Below are positions 42,115 through 51,208 of a stretch of DNA of 55,390 nucleotides, one piece after another. The notes under the pieces were generated by a model. It was given only the letters and a program-made list of their open reading frames with translations, ran no database searches and was not told the DNA's origin. The DNA comes from Dolichospermum sp. UHCC 0259. GTDB lineage: Bacteria; Cyanobacteriota; Cyanobacteriia; Cyanobacteriales; Nostocaceae. The DNA is taken from positions 1-55,390 of the forward strand of contig NZ_VIKX01000294.1 in NCBI RefSeq assembly GCF_009711935.1, written 5' to 3'. Made by a program: the position numbers and the translations under genes. Position 1 is the stretch's first letter; every line of letters begins with the position of its first letter.

Positions 42115-43140
42115 ATGACATTGCTACTGGCCGGAGACATAGGCGGAACAAAAACTATTTTACGTTTGGTGGAATTTTCGGAAACACTAGGGTTAAAAAC
42201 TCTGTACGAAGAGAGTTTTCGCAGTGGAGATTTTCCTGATTTAGTCCCCATAGTGCAAAGGTTTTTGACTACAGCTAATTCTAGCACACCAGAAAAAGCT
42301 TGTTTTGCGATCGCAGGACCAGTAGTGGAAAACACCGCCAAGTTGACCAATTTAGCCTGGTTTCTCGATACAAATCGGTTAAGTCAAGAATTGGGTATTT
42401 TGTCAATTTCCCTGATTAATGACTTTGCGGCTGTTGGTTATGGGATTTTTGGGTTAACAAAACAGGATTTACTCACTTTACAAGTTGGTAAATATCAACC
42501 AGCAGCACCAATGGCTGTAATCGGTGCGGGAACTGGGTTAGGACAAGGATTTTTGATTAAACAAGATCATCAATATCAAGTCTTTCCTTCCGAGGGTGGC
42601 CACGCAGATTTTGCCCCCCGGAATGAATTAGAATTTCAATTGTTGAAATATCTAGTAGATAAACATGATATTCAACGAGTTTCTGTAGAAAGAGTGGTTT
42701 CCGGGTTAGGAATTACCTCCATTTACCAATTTTTACGAGATCGGAAAATAGCCACCGAATCACCAGAAATTGCCCAAGCAGTCAGAACATGGGAACAAGA
42801 GGCGGGACAAGCCGAAAAAACCGTTGATCCAGGGGCATTTATTGGCGCTGCTGCACTCCAAAAAAGCGATCGCCTTTCCGAACAAACCATGCAATTATTT
42901 ATCGAAGCCTACGGTGCAGAAGCCGGGAATTTAGCCCTCAAACTCCTACCCTATGGCGGATTATACATTGCTGGTGGTATCGCCCCCAAAATCCTTCCCT
43001 TAATGCAAAATGGTAGCTTCCTCTTGAATTTTACCCAAAAAGGCAGAATGCGTTCTCTACTTGAAGAAATCCCCGTGCATATAATTCTTAATCAACAAGT
43101 TGGTTTAATTGGTGCAGCTTTGTCTGCCTCTAGGTTATAA
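42115..43140 (+). CDS. glk: Glucokinase
   Basis: This 341-residue ROK-unrelated bacterial glucokinase (Glk family) phosphorylates glucose with ATP to glucose 6-phosphate. Seen: LAGDIGGTKTILRLVEF at the N-terminus (phosphate 1 loop), SLINDFAAVGYGI near residue 100 with the catalytic Asp, VIGAGTGLGQGFL near 139, SEGGHADFAPR near 160-170 and LYIAGGIAPKILPL near 283. The length is normal for cyanobacteria. HIP1 octamers occur within the coding sequence. Confidence 0.96.
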   Translation: MTLLLAGDIGGTKTILRLVEFSETLGLKTLYEESFRSGDFPDLVPIVQRFLTTANSSTPEKACFAIAGPVVENTAKLTNLAWFLDTNRLSQELGILSISLINDFAAVGYGIFGLTKQDLLTLQVGKYQPAAPMAVIGAGTGLGQGFLIKQDHQYQVFPSEGGHADFAPRNELEFQLLKYLVDKHDIQRVSVERVVSGLGITSIYQFLRDRKIATESPEIAQAVRTWEQEAGQAEKTVDPGAFIGAAALQKSDRLSEQTMQLFIEAYGAEAGNLALKLLPYGGLYIAGGIAPKILPLMQNGSFLLNFTQKGRMRSLLEEIPVHIILNQQVGLIGAALSASRL

Positions 43141-43151
43141 CTAGCAACGTA

Positions 43152-43174
43152 AGGAGTCAGGAGTCAGGAGTCAG
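43152..43174 (+). repeat. GGAGTCA heptamer tandem repeat
   Basis: Three units of GGAGTCA lie just after glk. The same heptamer family recurs at 44601-44640 and, inverted, at 49768-49802. It is a short tandemly repeated sequence of the kind common in filamentous cyanobacteria. Confidence 0.85.
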
Positions 43175-43285
43175 AATATTTGATAAATCGGTAGATTATT
43201 TATTAAATAGTAATTTCTGAAAACTGATAGCTGAATGCTTATTTCTTAATAACAGTGAAATCTGCATCTACAAATTTTATAACTT

Positions 43286-43888
43286 ATGAATAGCAAAATT
43301 TTATTATCCTTCATTGCTGCCGCATTTTTATCCAGTGGTTACGCCGTCGCTGAAGTCCGTTCATCCAAACCCAAAGTTGCCGAAAAAAAACCTATTATTC
43401 CCACAGTCATACAACCCAAATGGCGAACATTTACATCCCCAGATGGACATTTCACCGTATTAATGCCAGGAATGCCCAAGCGAAAAACCCAAATTCAAAA
43501 AACCCACATGGGCAAAATAAAATTAGAAATATTTTTAATCCAACCACCGCAACAAGAAGCTGCATATATAGTCACATATAATGAATTTCCTGATAGCTAT
43601 GTCAAAATGACTAACCCCCAAACAATCATGGATCAAGCCCAATATGTAGAACTCACAACCACCAAAAGTAGATTACTAAATCAGCGCAACATTCGCAGTT
43701 CTAACTTTCATCCTGGCAAAGAAATTGAATATGTTAATGCTATAGGTAAAATTACTAAAACCAGAATGTTTGTTGCTCATGGTAGATTATATAAAGTTAT
43801 GGCGATAGTTTCCAAAAAACAGCACGATACTCTCAATAAAACTATTACAGGCTATTTAAATTCCTTTAAATTGGTTGTCAAACCTTAA
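43286..43888 (+). CDS. Exported protein of unknown function
   Basis: This 200-residue protein has an N-terminal signal peptide (residues 1-22, KILLSFIAAAFLSSGYAVA), a Lys/Pro-rich linker and a compact beta-rich domain. The domain begins WRTFTSPDGHFTVLMPGMPK and ends NKTITGYLNSFKLV. This 'F.sp.g.fsv.mPG.P' opening is common in small cyanobacterial exported proteins. The function is not known. It is preceded by a heptamer repeat and followed by a Uma2 gene 44 bases later. Confidence 0.8.
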   Translation: MNSKILLSFIAAAFLSSGYAVAEVRSSKPKVAEKKPIIPTVIQPKWRTFTSPDGHFTVLMPGMPKRKTQIQKTHMGKIKLEIFLIQPPQQEAAYIVTYNEFPDSYVKMTNPQTIMDQAQYVELTTTKSRLLNQRNIRSSNFHPGKEIEYVNAIGKITKTRMFVAHGRLYKVMAIVSKKQHDTLNKTITGYLNSFKLVVKP

Positions 43889-43932
43889 TTGAGAATGAGT
43901 AATCTTGGTAAAATATTCAGGAGTCCGAAAAA

Positions 43933-44580
43933 ATGATCATCACTGAAATGCCAACGCAATTACTAACTAACACTTGGATAACAGCAACTTGGGATGAATA
44001 TATTCAAGTTATTGGAAATAATACTCATCAAAAATTCAAAGGCTATTATCACAATGGAAAAATGAGGATAGAAATGCCGCCAATCGGAAATGATCATGCC
44101 AGCGACCATAGTATTATTATTTTTGCTGTTAACCTATTTGCGACTATTAAAGGAATTAAATTTAATAGCAAAGATAATTGTACATACAGAAAAATAGGAT
44201 TTCAAGAAGTCCAACCAGATGTTTCTTATTACATTGATGAAAAAGCAAATGCTATTCCCTATGGAACTTCCATTGTTAATTTAGATATTTACCCCATACC
44301 AGATTTAGTAATTGAAGTTGCGAGTAGTTCCCTAGCTGATGATAAAGGGGAAAAACGTCTGATGTATGAAGATTTAGGTGTAGCCGAATATTGGGTACTC
44401 GATGTGCAGAATGTCCAGGTTATCCCTTTTCTGATTGAAAATGGTGGCAGTAAAAGAATTAGTGAATCTCAAGTATTACCAGGGTTACAAATTTCTCTAC
44501 TAAATGAAGCATTAAGAAAAACTCGACAAATGGATCATAGTCAAGTTTGTGCTTGGTTGTTAACCAAATTTCAGCAATAA
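43933..44580 (+). CDS. Uma2 family (DUF820) putative nuclease
   Basis: This 215-residue protein starts with ATG 43933, supported by AGGAG at about 43919-43923. It has the Uma2 pattern: 'GYYHNGKMRIEMPPIGNDHA' near residue 37, VQPDVSYYI near 96, PIPDLVIEVASSS near 120, KRLMYEDLGVAEYWVLD and VQNVQVIPFL. Probable PD-(D/E)XK-like residues are the Asp in QPD, the Glu in VIEV and the Tyr/Trp of EYWVLD. It belongs to a different subgroup from the copy at 26023. The role is unknown. Confidence 0.9.
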   Translation: MIITEMPTQLLTNTWITATWDEYIQVIGNNTHQKFKGYYHNGKMRIEMPPIGNDHASDHSIIIFAVNLFATIKGIKFNSKDNCTYRKIGFQEVQPDVSYYIDEKANAIPYGTSIVNLDIYPIPDLVIEVASSSLADDKGEKRLMYEDLGVAEYWVLDVQNVQVIPFLIENGGSKRISESQVLPGLQISLLNEALRKTRQMDHSQVCAWLLTKFQQ

Positions 44581-44600
44581 ATTTATTAGCAACTATAGCA

Positions 44601-44640
<40 letters not shown>

Positions 44641-44760
44641 TAAGAATCTCTTACCCTATGGCTTTTACTACAAATTATGTATCTCATGCAAGTGCATACC
44701 GCTATATTATAATTCCTATATATTCTATGTTTGAATAAAGAATAGATATTTTTTTTAATT

Positions 44761-45516
44761 ATGGCAGGACATAGTAAATGGGCAAATATTAAACGTCAAA
44801 AAGCCGTAGTAGATGCCAGAAGAGGAAGTATATTCACCCAACTATCACGGGCAATAATTGTGGCTGCAAGGAACGGTATACCAGATCCAGCAGGTAATTT
44901 TCAACTCAGAACAGCCATTGATAAAGCCAAAGCAGCAGGTATTCCCAATGATAATATTGATAGGGCGATCGCTAAAGGTGCAGGTACTTTCAGCGATAAC
45001 AGCATCCTCGAAGAAATTCGCTACGAAGGTTATGGTCCTGGTGGTGTCGCCATTTTAATTGAAGCCCTCACAGATAACCGGAATCGAACTGCGGCAGATT
45101 TGCGTGTCTCTTTTAGCAAAAATGGGGGAAACTTGGGAGAAACAGGTTGTGTAAGTTGGATGTTTTCCCAAAAAGGAGTTTGTGTAGTCGAAGGTGTAAT
45201 TGATGAAGATCAGCTTTTAGAAGCTTCCTTAGAAGGAAATGCCCAATCTTATGAAATCATTGAGGAGGAAACAGTTGAGGTATTTACAGAAATAGCAAAC
45301 TTAGAGAAACTCAGCCAAACCTTAAAAACAAAAGGTTTTAAAGTCACAAATATAGAATTGCGTTGGCTTCCTGGTAATCAAGTAGAAGTTACAGATCCAG
45401 ATCAAGCTAAATCTCTCCTCAAATTAATTGATACCCTAGAAGGGTTAGATGATGTCCAAAATGTGACAGCTAATTTTGACATGGCTGATGGTTTAATGGA
45501 ACTTAGTATAAATTAG
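44761..45516 (+). CDS. YebC/PmpR-family transcriptional/translational regulator
   Basis: This 251-residue protein of the YebC family opens with the invariant AGHSKWANIKRQKAVVDARR. It also has the typical NIDRAIAKG, GYGPGGVAILIEALTDNRNR, GGNLGETGCVSWMF and a C-terminal LDDVQNVTANFDM. YebC-type proteins bind DNA or act on ribosomes stalled at proline stretches, depending on subgroup. The gene stands alone. A HIP1 octamer is inside the coding sequence near 44966, in the codons of RAIAK. Confidence 0.96.
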   Translation: MAGHSKWANIKRQKAVVDARRGSIFTQLSRAIIVAARNGIPDPAGNFQLRTAIDKAKAAGIPNDNIDRAIAKGAGTFSDNSILEEIRYEGYGPGGVAILIEALTDNRNRTAADLRVSFSKNGGNLGETGCVSWMFSQKGVCVVEGVIDEDQLLEASLEGNAQSYEIIEEETVEVFTEIANLEKLSQTLKTKGFKVTNIELRWLPGNQVEVTDPDQAKSLLKLIDTLEGLDDVQNVTANFDMADGLMELSIN

Positions 45517-45543
45517 GGCTAAATTATTAACCTTCATAAAAAA

Positions 45544-45564
45544 GGCTTGGCGATTTACCAAGCC
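45544..45564 (-). terminator. Hairpin GGCTTGG-7-CCAAGCC, T-run on the minus strand
   Basis: The perfect 7-bp stem is preceded on the plus strand by AAAAAA, so a T-run follows it only when read on the minus strand (GGCTTGG...CCAAGCCTTTTTTATG). It lies 28 bases after the yebC stop. As a yebC terminator it would lack a U tract; as a minus-strand terminator it would end an unknown transcript. Confidence 0.55.
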
Positions 45565-45679
45565 CATATATACCAAGTGTTTACCATAGTTGGTTAATTT
45601 ACCGGAATTAATGCTGAAATTCATCTATCTATGGTATGTGTATCCATATTATTTCTGCCGCAACACCTCAATAAAAAAA

Positions 45680-45700
45680 GGTTTAGCTTCATACTAAACC
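45680..45700 (-). terminator. Hairpin GGTTTAG-7-CTAAACC, T-run on the minus strand
   Basis: It has the same design as the preceding hairpin: A-run, 7-bp stem, 7-base loop, then CCTCATAAAAA. Read on the minus strand it is GGTTTAG, loop, CTAAACC, TTTTTTT. The shared downstream CYTCATAAAAA motif suggests a duplicated element. Confidence 0.55.
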
Positions 45701-46039
45701 CTCATAAAAAGCAGTTATTCGACACACCAGGATTAATGTAAATCTACTTTTATTTCTCTGCATCTTCCTATAGAGTGTGTTTACTTATCTACGGTTATGA
45801 TATGGCAGCTATCAGCAGTCAGCAACTTGGTAGAATACTAAAAACGGTTGAGACAGTGACTTTTATAAAATCACGAAAACCCCTACCCGGAGTAATTAAG
45901 CCGTGTTGAGTATAAAAAGATTATTTTTAGCAGTTTCCCCCCGGATGGTGAAAAAAATACTATAAAATCTGGAATATCAATTTCTGTTATTGTATAAAAG
46001 TATGTATCTAGTTCTTGGTAAATACACTATTTTGTAGAT

Positions 46040-47668
46040 ATGTCAACATCTAAAAACAATCATCAAGCGAAATTTTTGGGATTTTTTTTAGTTCTAGATC
46101 CTTTTTCTAGACTGATTTTTTTGGGACTTGGGTTTGCTAGTTTGAGTGTATTTGTCATCATTATTGGGAATATTGTTAATAATCTTACTCCACCTCACTT
46201 GACTCTAGCTGCTGGAGATAAAACAGGAGAAAGTTATATTATCAGTGAAGCAATCAAAAAGGTAATTGAACGCAGAACTAATATCAAACTGCAAGTTGAA
46301 GAAACTAGAGGATCAACCCAAAATATAGAAATGTTATCAACCGGAAAAGCTCAGTTAGCAATGGCTCAAGTGGATGTTGCTGCTGAGGAGATTGGTAATA
46401 TAAATTCTCCGTCAAAAGCAAATGCAAGAACAGTAGCTTTATTGTATAAAGACACCTTTCAGTTAGTTGTAAAAAATCCTCAAATTAATCAATTTGTCCA
46501 ACTTAAAGGAAAAACAATTGCTTTAACTGCTAGTGGTGGACAATATCAATCTTTTTTGACAGTAGCCAGACATTTTGGTTTGAGTGAAAAGGACTTTAAG
46601 ATTACAGGTTTAGATAATAGTGGTAAGCCTATTCCGGGTTATAGTGATCAGCTTGCAGATAAAGATTTTCGGGAAAATAAAGCTGATGCTGTATTTCGTG
46701 TTCGCGCTATGGGTAATAAATCTATTGCTAATCTTGTCAATAATTATCAAGGGAAATTAATATCAATTCCCCAAGCAGAAGCAATGAAAATTAAGCAACC
46801 TGCCTTTGAAGTTACGATAATTCCTCAAGGTGCATATAGAGGTAATTACCCTGTTCCTAATACTAATTTATCTACGATAGCAGTATCAAGATTACTATTA
46901 GCCAATGATCAAGTAGATGCCAATATTATTAGAAAATTAGTTCAGACAATTTATGAAAACCGCCAAGAAATAGCTAATGAAATTCCTCTAGATCATGCTG
47001 AAGTTAAACCTTTAATTTCTAGTATTAGTCGTCCTCAAGAAAATAGTGGTGTTGATATTTTTTTACATCCTGGTGCTGTGGCTTTTTATGACAAAGATAA
47101 ACCATCTTTTATCCAGGAATATGCTGACTATATTGGTTTATTATTGACAATTTTTTTATTAACATTTCAATGGATTCATCAACTTAAATTATGGATTGAG
47201 AAGAGTAAAAAAGATGAGGCTGATGAATATATTAAATCAGCTATTAGCTTAATGAAAGCAGGACAATATCAACTTGAAGATAGACAAAAAATTCTTGATA
47301 AAACCTTTGATGAAGCTGCAAAATCTTTGATTGATGAAAGAATTTCCCAAGAGTCTTTTCGGACATTTAACGAAGCTTATAAAAATACTAGAGAAGCCAT
47401 AGAAAGGGATAAACAAATCTCTCAACAAGAAATTGAAAAAATCCAAAGAGAAAATGCAGCTAAATATATCAAAATGGTGGTAAAATTATTGCGATATGGT
47501 CAACAAAATCAAAGTACAATAGTTCAACAAAAGTTAGATATAATTCTTGAGCAGGTAGTTAGTGATTTAGTTTTGGAAAATATTTCTCAAGAATCATTTC
47601 GTACTTTCATTGAAGCATATAAAGCTACCAGGGATTCTATTAAAAGTCAAAATCCATCATTAAATTAA
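46040..47668 (+). CDS. TAXI-type solute-binding protein with C-terminal membrane anchor and repeats
   Basis: This 542-residue protein has an N-terminal membrane segment (about residues 25-52) followed by a TAXI/TRAP-type periplasmic binding domain, residues about 55-345. That domain contains LTLAAGDKTGESYIISEAIK, STGKAQLAMAQVDVAAEE, LKGKTIALTASGGQYQSFL and IPQGAYRGNYPVPNTNLSTI. A second membrane helix (about 365-385) leads to a cytoplasmic tail with two homologous units of about 60 residues (397-456 and 476-537), each ending ISQESFRTFxEAYKxTR. No TRAP membrane subunits are adjacent. It may be a sensor rather than a transport component; that is inference. Confidence 0.82.
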   Translation: MSTSKNNHQAKFLGFFLVLDPFSRLIFLGLGFASLSVFVIIIGNIVNNLTPPHLTLAAGDKTGESYIISEAIKKVIERRTNIKLQVEETRGSTQNIEMLSTGKAQLAMAQVDVAAEEIGNINSPSKANARTVALLYKDTFQLVVKNPQINQFVQLKGKTIALTASGGQYQSFLTVARHFGLSEKDFKITGLDNSGKPIPGYSDQLADKDFRENKADAVFRVRAMGNKSIANLVNNYQGKLISIPQAEAMKIKQPAFEVTIIPQGAYRGNYPVPNTNLSTIAVSRLLLANDQVDANIIRKLVQTIYENRQEIANEIPLDHAEVKPLISSISRPQENSGVDIFLHPGAVAFYDKDKPSFIQEYADYIGLLLTIFLLTFQWIHQLKLWIEKSKKDEADEYIKSAISLMKAGQYQLEDRQKILDKTFDEAAKSLIDERISQESFRTFNEAYKNTREAIERDKQISQQEIEKIQRENAAKYIKMVVKLLRYGQQNQSTIVQQKLDIILEQVVSDLVLENISQESFRTFIEAYKATRDSIKSQNPSLN

Positions 47669-47689
47669 CTTTTGATAATCCTAATCAAT

Positions 47690-47749
47690 ATCCCCGACTT
47701 CTTGGATCAATTTATAATTTATTGCAAAAATAAAAAAGAAGTCGGGGAT
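47690..47749. repeat. 14-bp perfect inverted repeat ATCCCCGACTTCTT ... AAGAAGTCGGGGAT
   Basis: The arms are separated by 32 bases, and the element lies between the TAXI-type gene and uvrC. The same arms form a tight hairpin at 36937-36969. It may serve as a weak terminator (TCTTTT follows after a few bases), but recurrence suggests a dispersed element. Confidence 0.75.
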
Positions 47750-47816
47750 CTGGGTCTTTTAAATTTATGGTTTAGAATAAATATGGGTAAACTATAAAGT
47801 TATGTAAAATACATCT

Positions 47817-49694
47817 GTGACTACATCTGAAAAAATATTACCACTATATAAAAACCCCGAACGCTTAGAAAATCGTTTGGGAGAAATTCCAGCAGAACCG
47901 GGGGTTTATTTGATGCGAGATGGCAGCGATCGCCTAATATATATAGGTAAATCTCGTAAATTGCGATCGCGTGTCCGGTCATATTTCCGCGATTCTACTA
48001 ATAAGACGGAACGGATTAACACAATGGTTAAGTTGGTGACAGAAATTGAATTTATTGTCACTGATACTGAAGCTGAAGCATTAGCACTAGAAGCCAATTT
48101 AATTAAGCAGCATCAGCCATATTTTAACGTTTTACTCAAAGATGATAAAAAATACCCTTACCTGTGTATTACTTGGTCAGATGAATATCCGCGTATTTTC
48201 ATTACCCGCAAACGTCAATTAGGAAAAGCCAAAGATAAATATTACGGTCCTTATACAGATTCCGGGTTATTACGAGAAATTGTCCATTTGTGTAAAAAGA
48301 TTTTCCCTTTACGACAAAGACCACAACCTTTATTTAAAGATCGTCCCTGTTTAAATTATGATATTGGTCGTTGTCCTGGAGTTTGTCAAAAATTAGTTTC
48401 CCCGGTTGAATATGCGAAAATTGTCCAAAAAGTAGCGATGGTTTTTCAAGGCAGAACGCAGGAACTAATTGATATTTTAACAGCACAAATGGAAACTGCG
48501 GCGGAAGAATTGAATTTTGAAACTGCGGCAAAAATTCGTGATCAAATTGGAGCATTAAAATCCCTCAATGCAGCCCAAAAGGTATCCTTACCTGATGATA
48601 CAGTATCACGGGATGCGATCGCCTTAGCCGCCGATGATCAACACGCCTACATTCAATTATTCCAAATTCGCGCCGGTCAATTAGTGGGACGGTTGGCTTT
48701 TGTGGCTGACTCCTACCCTGAACCGGGAGCAATTTTACAACGAGTTTTAGAAGAACATTATCAAACAGCGGAAAGTGTAGAAATTCCCAGCGAAATTTTA
48801 GTACAACATGATTTACCAGATAGTGAAATTTTGTCTGATATTTTAACAGAACGCAAAGGCAGAAAAGTGACAATTTTCAATCCATTGCGACAAAGTAAAG
48901 CTGAATTAATAGAAATGGTCGAAAAAAATGCCCAATATGAATTACAAAGAATGCAAAAATTGGGTGATAGTAATTTACAAGCAACCCAAGATTTAGCCGC
49001 TATTCTCGACTTACCAGATTTACCCAAACGCATTGAAGGATATGATATTTCTCATATTCAAGGGACTAATGCAGTAGGTTCACAAGTCGTATTTATTGAT
49101 GGTTTACCAGCTAAACAATATTACCGACATTATAAAATTAAAAATCCTGATATTACCATTGGTCATTCCGATGATTTTGCCAGTTTAGCGGAAGTTATTA
49201 ATAGACGGTTTCGTAAATATATTGAAGATCCTAAATTAGCAAGATTGGGTAATGCTGACTGGCCTGATTTAATTATGATTGATGGTGGTAAAGGTCAATT
49301 ATCTGCCGTTGTGGGTATTTTAACAGAAATGAATCTATTCACAGATTTGCGGGTTGTCAGTTTAGCAAAAAAGCGAGAAGAAATCTTTTTACCCCACTCA
49401 TCAAAACCCTTAGAAACAGACTCAGAACAGCCAGGAGTCCAGTTATTACGCAGATTGCGAGATGAAGCTCATAGATTTGCGGTGAGTTTTCATCGTCAGC
49501 AAAGAAGTGATAAACTAAAGCGATCGCATTTAGATGAAATTCCCGGTTTAGGACAAAATCGGCAAAAGTTGCTATTAGCGCATTTTCGCTCCCTTGATTA
49601 TATTCGTCAAGCCACACCTACACAATTAACAGAAGTTCCCGGAATTGGTTCACGATTAGCGCAAGAGATTTATGATTATTTTCATCCTGTTTAA
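47817..49694 (+). CDS. uvrC: UvrABC excinuclease subunit C
   Basis: This 625-residue protein makes both incisions in nucleotide excision repair with UvrA and UvrB. It starts at a GTG. The GIY-YIG domain is seen in [21 protein letters not shown] Cys cluster lies near residues 175-190 ([13 protein letters not shown]), and the UVR/UvrB-binding helix is [19 protein letters not shown]. The RNase H-like 5' nuclease contains [15 protein letters not shown] and [13 protein letters not shown], and a C-terminal helix-hairpin-helix pair is [20 protein letters not shown] and [19 protein letters not shown]. The length is normal. HIP1 octamers are present in the gene. Confidence 0.97.
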   Translation: MTTSEKILPLYKNPERLENRLGEIPAEPGVYLMRDGSDRLIYIGKSRKLRSRVRSYFRDSTNKTERINTMVKLVTEIEFIVTDTEAEALALEANLIKQHQPYFNVLLKDDKKYPYLCITWSDEYPRIFITRKRQLGKAKDKYYGPYTDSGLLREIVHLCKKIFPLRQRPQPLFKDRPCLNYDIGRCPGVCQKLVSPVEYAKIVQKVAMVFQGRTQELIDILTAQMETAAEELNFETAAKIRDQIGALKSLNAAQKVSLPDDTVSRDAIALAADDQHAYIQLFQIRAGQLVGRLAFVADSYPEPGAILQRVLEEHYQTAESVEIPSEILVQHDLPDSEILSDILTERKGRKVTIFNPLRQSKAELIEMVEKNAQYELQRMQKLGDSNLQATQDLAAILDLPDLPKRIEGYDISHIQGTNAVGSQVVFIDGLPAKQYYRHYKIKNPDITIGHSDDFASLAEVINRRFRKYIEDPKLARLGNADWPDLIMIDGGKGQLSAVVGILTEMNLFTDLRVVSLAKKREEIFLPHSSKPLETDSEQPGVQLLRRLRDEAHRFAVSFHRQQRSDKLKRSHLDEIPGLGQNRQKLLLAHFRSLDYIRQATPTQLTEVPGIGSRLAQEIYDYFHPV

Positions 49695-49766
49695 ACTAGT
49701 TTAAAAATCTCTGACTTCTTAGAAAAGTCCCATATTTAACTCTCTTCTCTCTTCTCCCTTCTTTCT

Positions 49767-49802
<36 letters not shown>

Positions 49803-49840
49803 TCATAAAACCAAAGTTGTAAATACCATAGTGTTACCAG

Positions 49841-51136
49841 ATGAAAGTTAGTCTGTGCATGATTGTAAAAAATGAAGAAACTACCTTGCCAAAATGTCTA
49901 GGAAGTGTTAAGGACTTCGTTGATGAAATTGTAGTTCTGGATACGGGTTCAACCGACAAAACCCCAGAAATTGCTCAACAATTGGGAGCTAAAGTGCATT
50001 ATTTCACCTGGAATAATAACTTTAGTTCGGCTCGAAATGAAGCTTTAAAATATGTGACAGGTGATTGGATTTTAGTTTTAGATGCTGATGAAACTTTAAC
50101 AGATGAAATTATCCCCTTACTCAAATCAGTTATTAACAAAGAAGAATATCTAGTAATTAATCTAGTCCGTCAAGAAGTTGGTTCAACACAATCACCTTAT
50201 TCTCTGGTTTCTCGACTATTTCGCAATCATCCAGATATATATTTTGATCGCCCTTATCATGCTTTAATTGATGATAGTGTCACCGCAATTCTCACTCAAG
50301 AACCACATTGGCAAATTGGTTATTTACCAGGAGTAGCAATTCTCCATACAGGTTATCAAAAAGCTGTCATTAATGAGCAGAATAAATCTGCTAAAGCCGC
50401 AGCCGCAATGGAAGAGTTTTTTGCTAGTCACCCCAATGATGCTTATGTATGCAGTAAATTGGGAGCTTTGTATATGCAAATGGGGAAAATTGATGCGGGA
50501 ATGGAGTTATTAAATCGAGGATTAAATCAATTAATTGGTAATCCAGTTCATGAAGATAAAAAACCATTAAATAAATTTAAACATTCCCAGTCACAGAAAG
50601 TTGAAGTTGCTTTTGATGAAGATATAAATTATGATATTTTATATGAATTACATTACCATTTAGGCATTGCTTACACAAATTTAAAAAACTTCTCCCTAGC
50701 TATTTCTCATTATCAATCTGCGGTGAAATTACCTATTTATCCCCTTTTGAAATTAGGAGGATATAATAACTTAGGAAATTTACTCAAAAATGTGGGAGAT
50801 TTACCAGCAGCAAAAATCGCTTATGAAACAGCTATAAAAATTGATCCTAATTTTGTAACAGGTTATTATAATTTAGGAATGGTGTGTAAAGCAATGAGGT
50901 TATTTACTGAAGCTCTTGATGCCTATAATAATGCCATTAATTTGAATCCTGATTATGCAGAAGCCTATCAAAATTTAGGAGTTGTATTATTGAAAATTGG
51001 TGATATTCAAGGTGGTTTAGAAGCTTTTGAATATGCTATTTCTCTCCATGAATTATCTAATCCTGAAGAAGCAAAACGACTTTATCAAGGTTTGAAAGAA
51101 ATGGGTTTGAATCACGGATTAGACGGATTACACTGA
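49841..51136 (+). CDS. Family 2 glycosyltransferase with C-terminal TPR repeats
   Basis: This 431-residue protein has a GT2-type domain (SLCMIVKNEETTLPKCLGSV, VVLDTGSTDKTPEIAQ and a DxD-like LVLDADETL near residues 81-89) in its first 220 residues. Several TPR-like repeats follow from about 235 (KLPIYPLLKLGGYNNLGNLL, TAIKIDPNFVTGYYNLGMVC, AINLNPDYAEAYQNLGVVLL). The acceptor sugar or protein is not known. The last residues (NHGLDGLH) and the stop are encoded by the first copy of a 49-bp direct repeat, so the natural C-terminus has probably been replaced or extended. Confidence 0.9.
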   Translation: MKVSLCMIVKNEETTLPKCLGSVKDFVDEIVVLDTGSTDKTPEIAQQLGAKVHYFTWNNNFSSARNEALKYVTGDWILVLDADETLTDEIIPLLKSVINKEEYLVINLVRQEVGSTQSPYSLVSRLFRNHPDIYFDRPYHALIDDSVTAILTQEPHWQIGYLPGVAILHTGYQKAVINEQNKSAKAAAAMEEFFASHPNDAYVCSKLGALYMQMGKIDAGMELLNRGLNQLIGNPVHEDKKPLNKFKHSQSQKVEVAFDEDINYDILYELHYHLGIAYTNLKNFSLAISHYQSAVKLPIYPLLKLGGYNNLGNLLKNVGDLPAAKIAYETAIKIDPNFVTGYYNLGMVCKAMRLFTEALDAYNNAINLNPDYAEAYQNLGVVLLKIGDIQGGLEAFEYAISLHELSNPEEAKRLYQGLKEMGLNHGLDGLH

Positions 51137-51208
51137 TTTCACGGATTTTAGTAACTCTTATCACGGATTAGACGGATTGCACTGATTTCACGGATTTTAG
51201 TAGGTCTT
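51111..51208 (+). repeat. Tandem 49-bp direct repeat overlapping the GT2 gene end
   Basis: Unit 1 (51111-51159) begins ATCACGGATTAGACGGATTA and ends with GTAACTCTT; unit 2 (51160-51208) is nearly identical, ending GTAGGTCTT. The internal TCACGGATT motif recurs four times. Unit 1 provides the last codons and stop of the glycosyltransferase gene. Unit 2 runs into the 3' end of the convergent histidine kinase gene at 51197. Confidence 0.9.

Larger units (their letters stand above)
45517..46039. other. Intergenic region with two similar hairpins
   Basis: These 523 bases contain two 7-bp stem hairpins of the same design at 45544-45564 and 45680-45700, annotated separately. Otherwise the sequence is AT-rich with no coding frame. 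The start of the downstream TAXI-type gene has no strong ribosome binding site. Confidence 0.5.
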
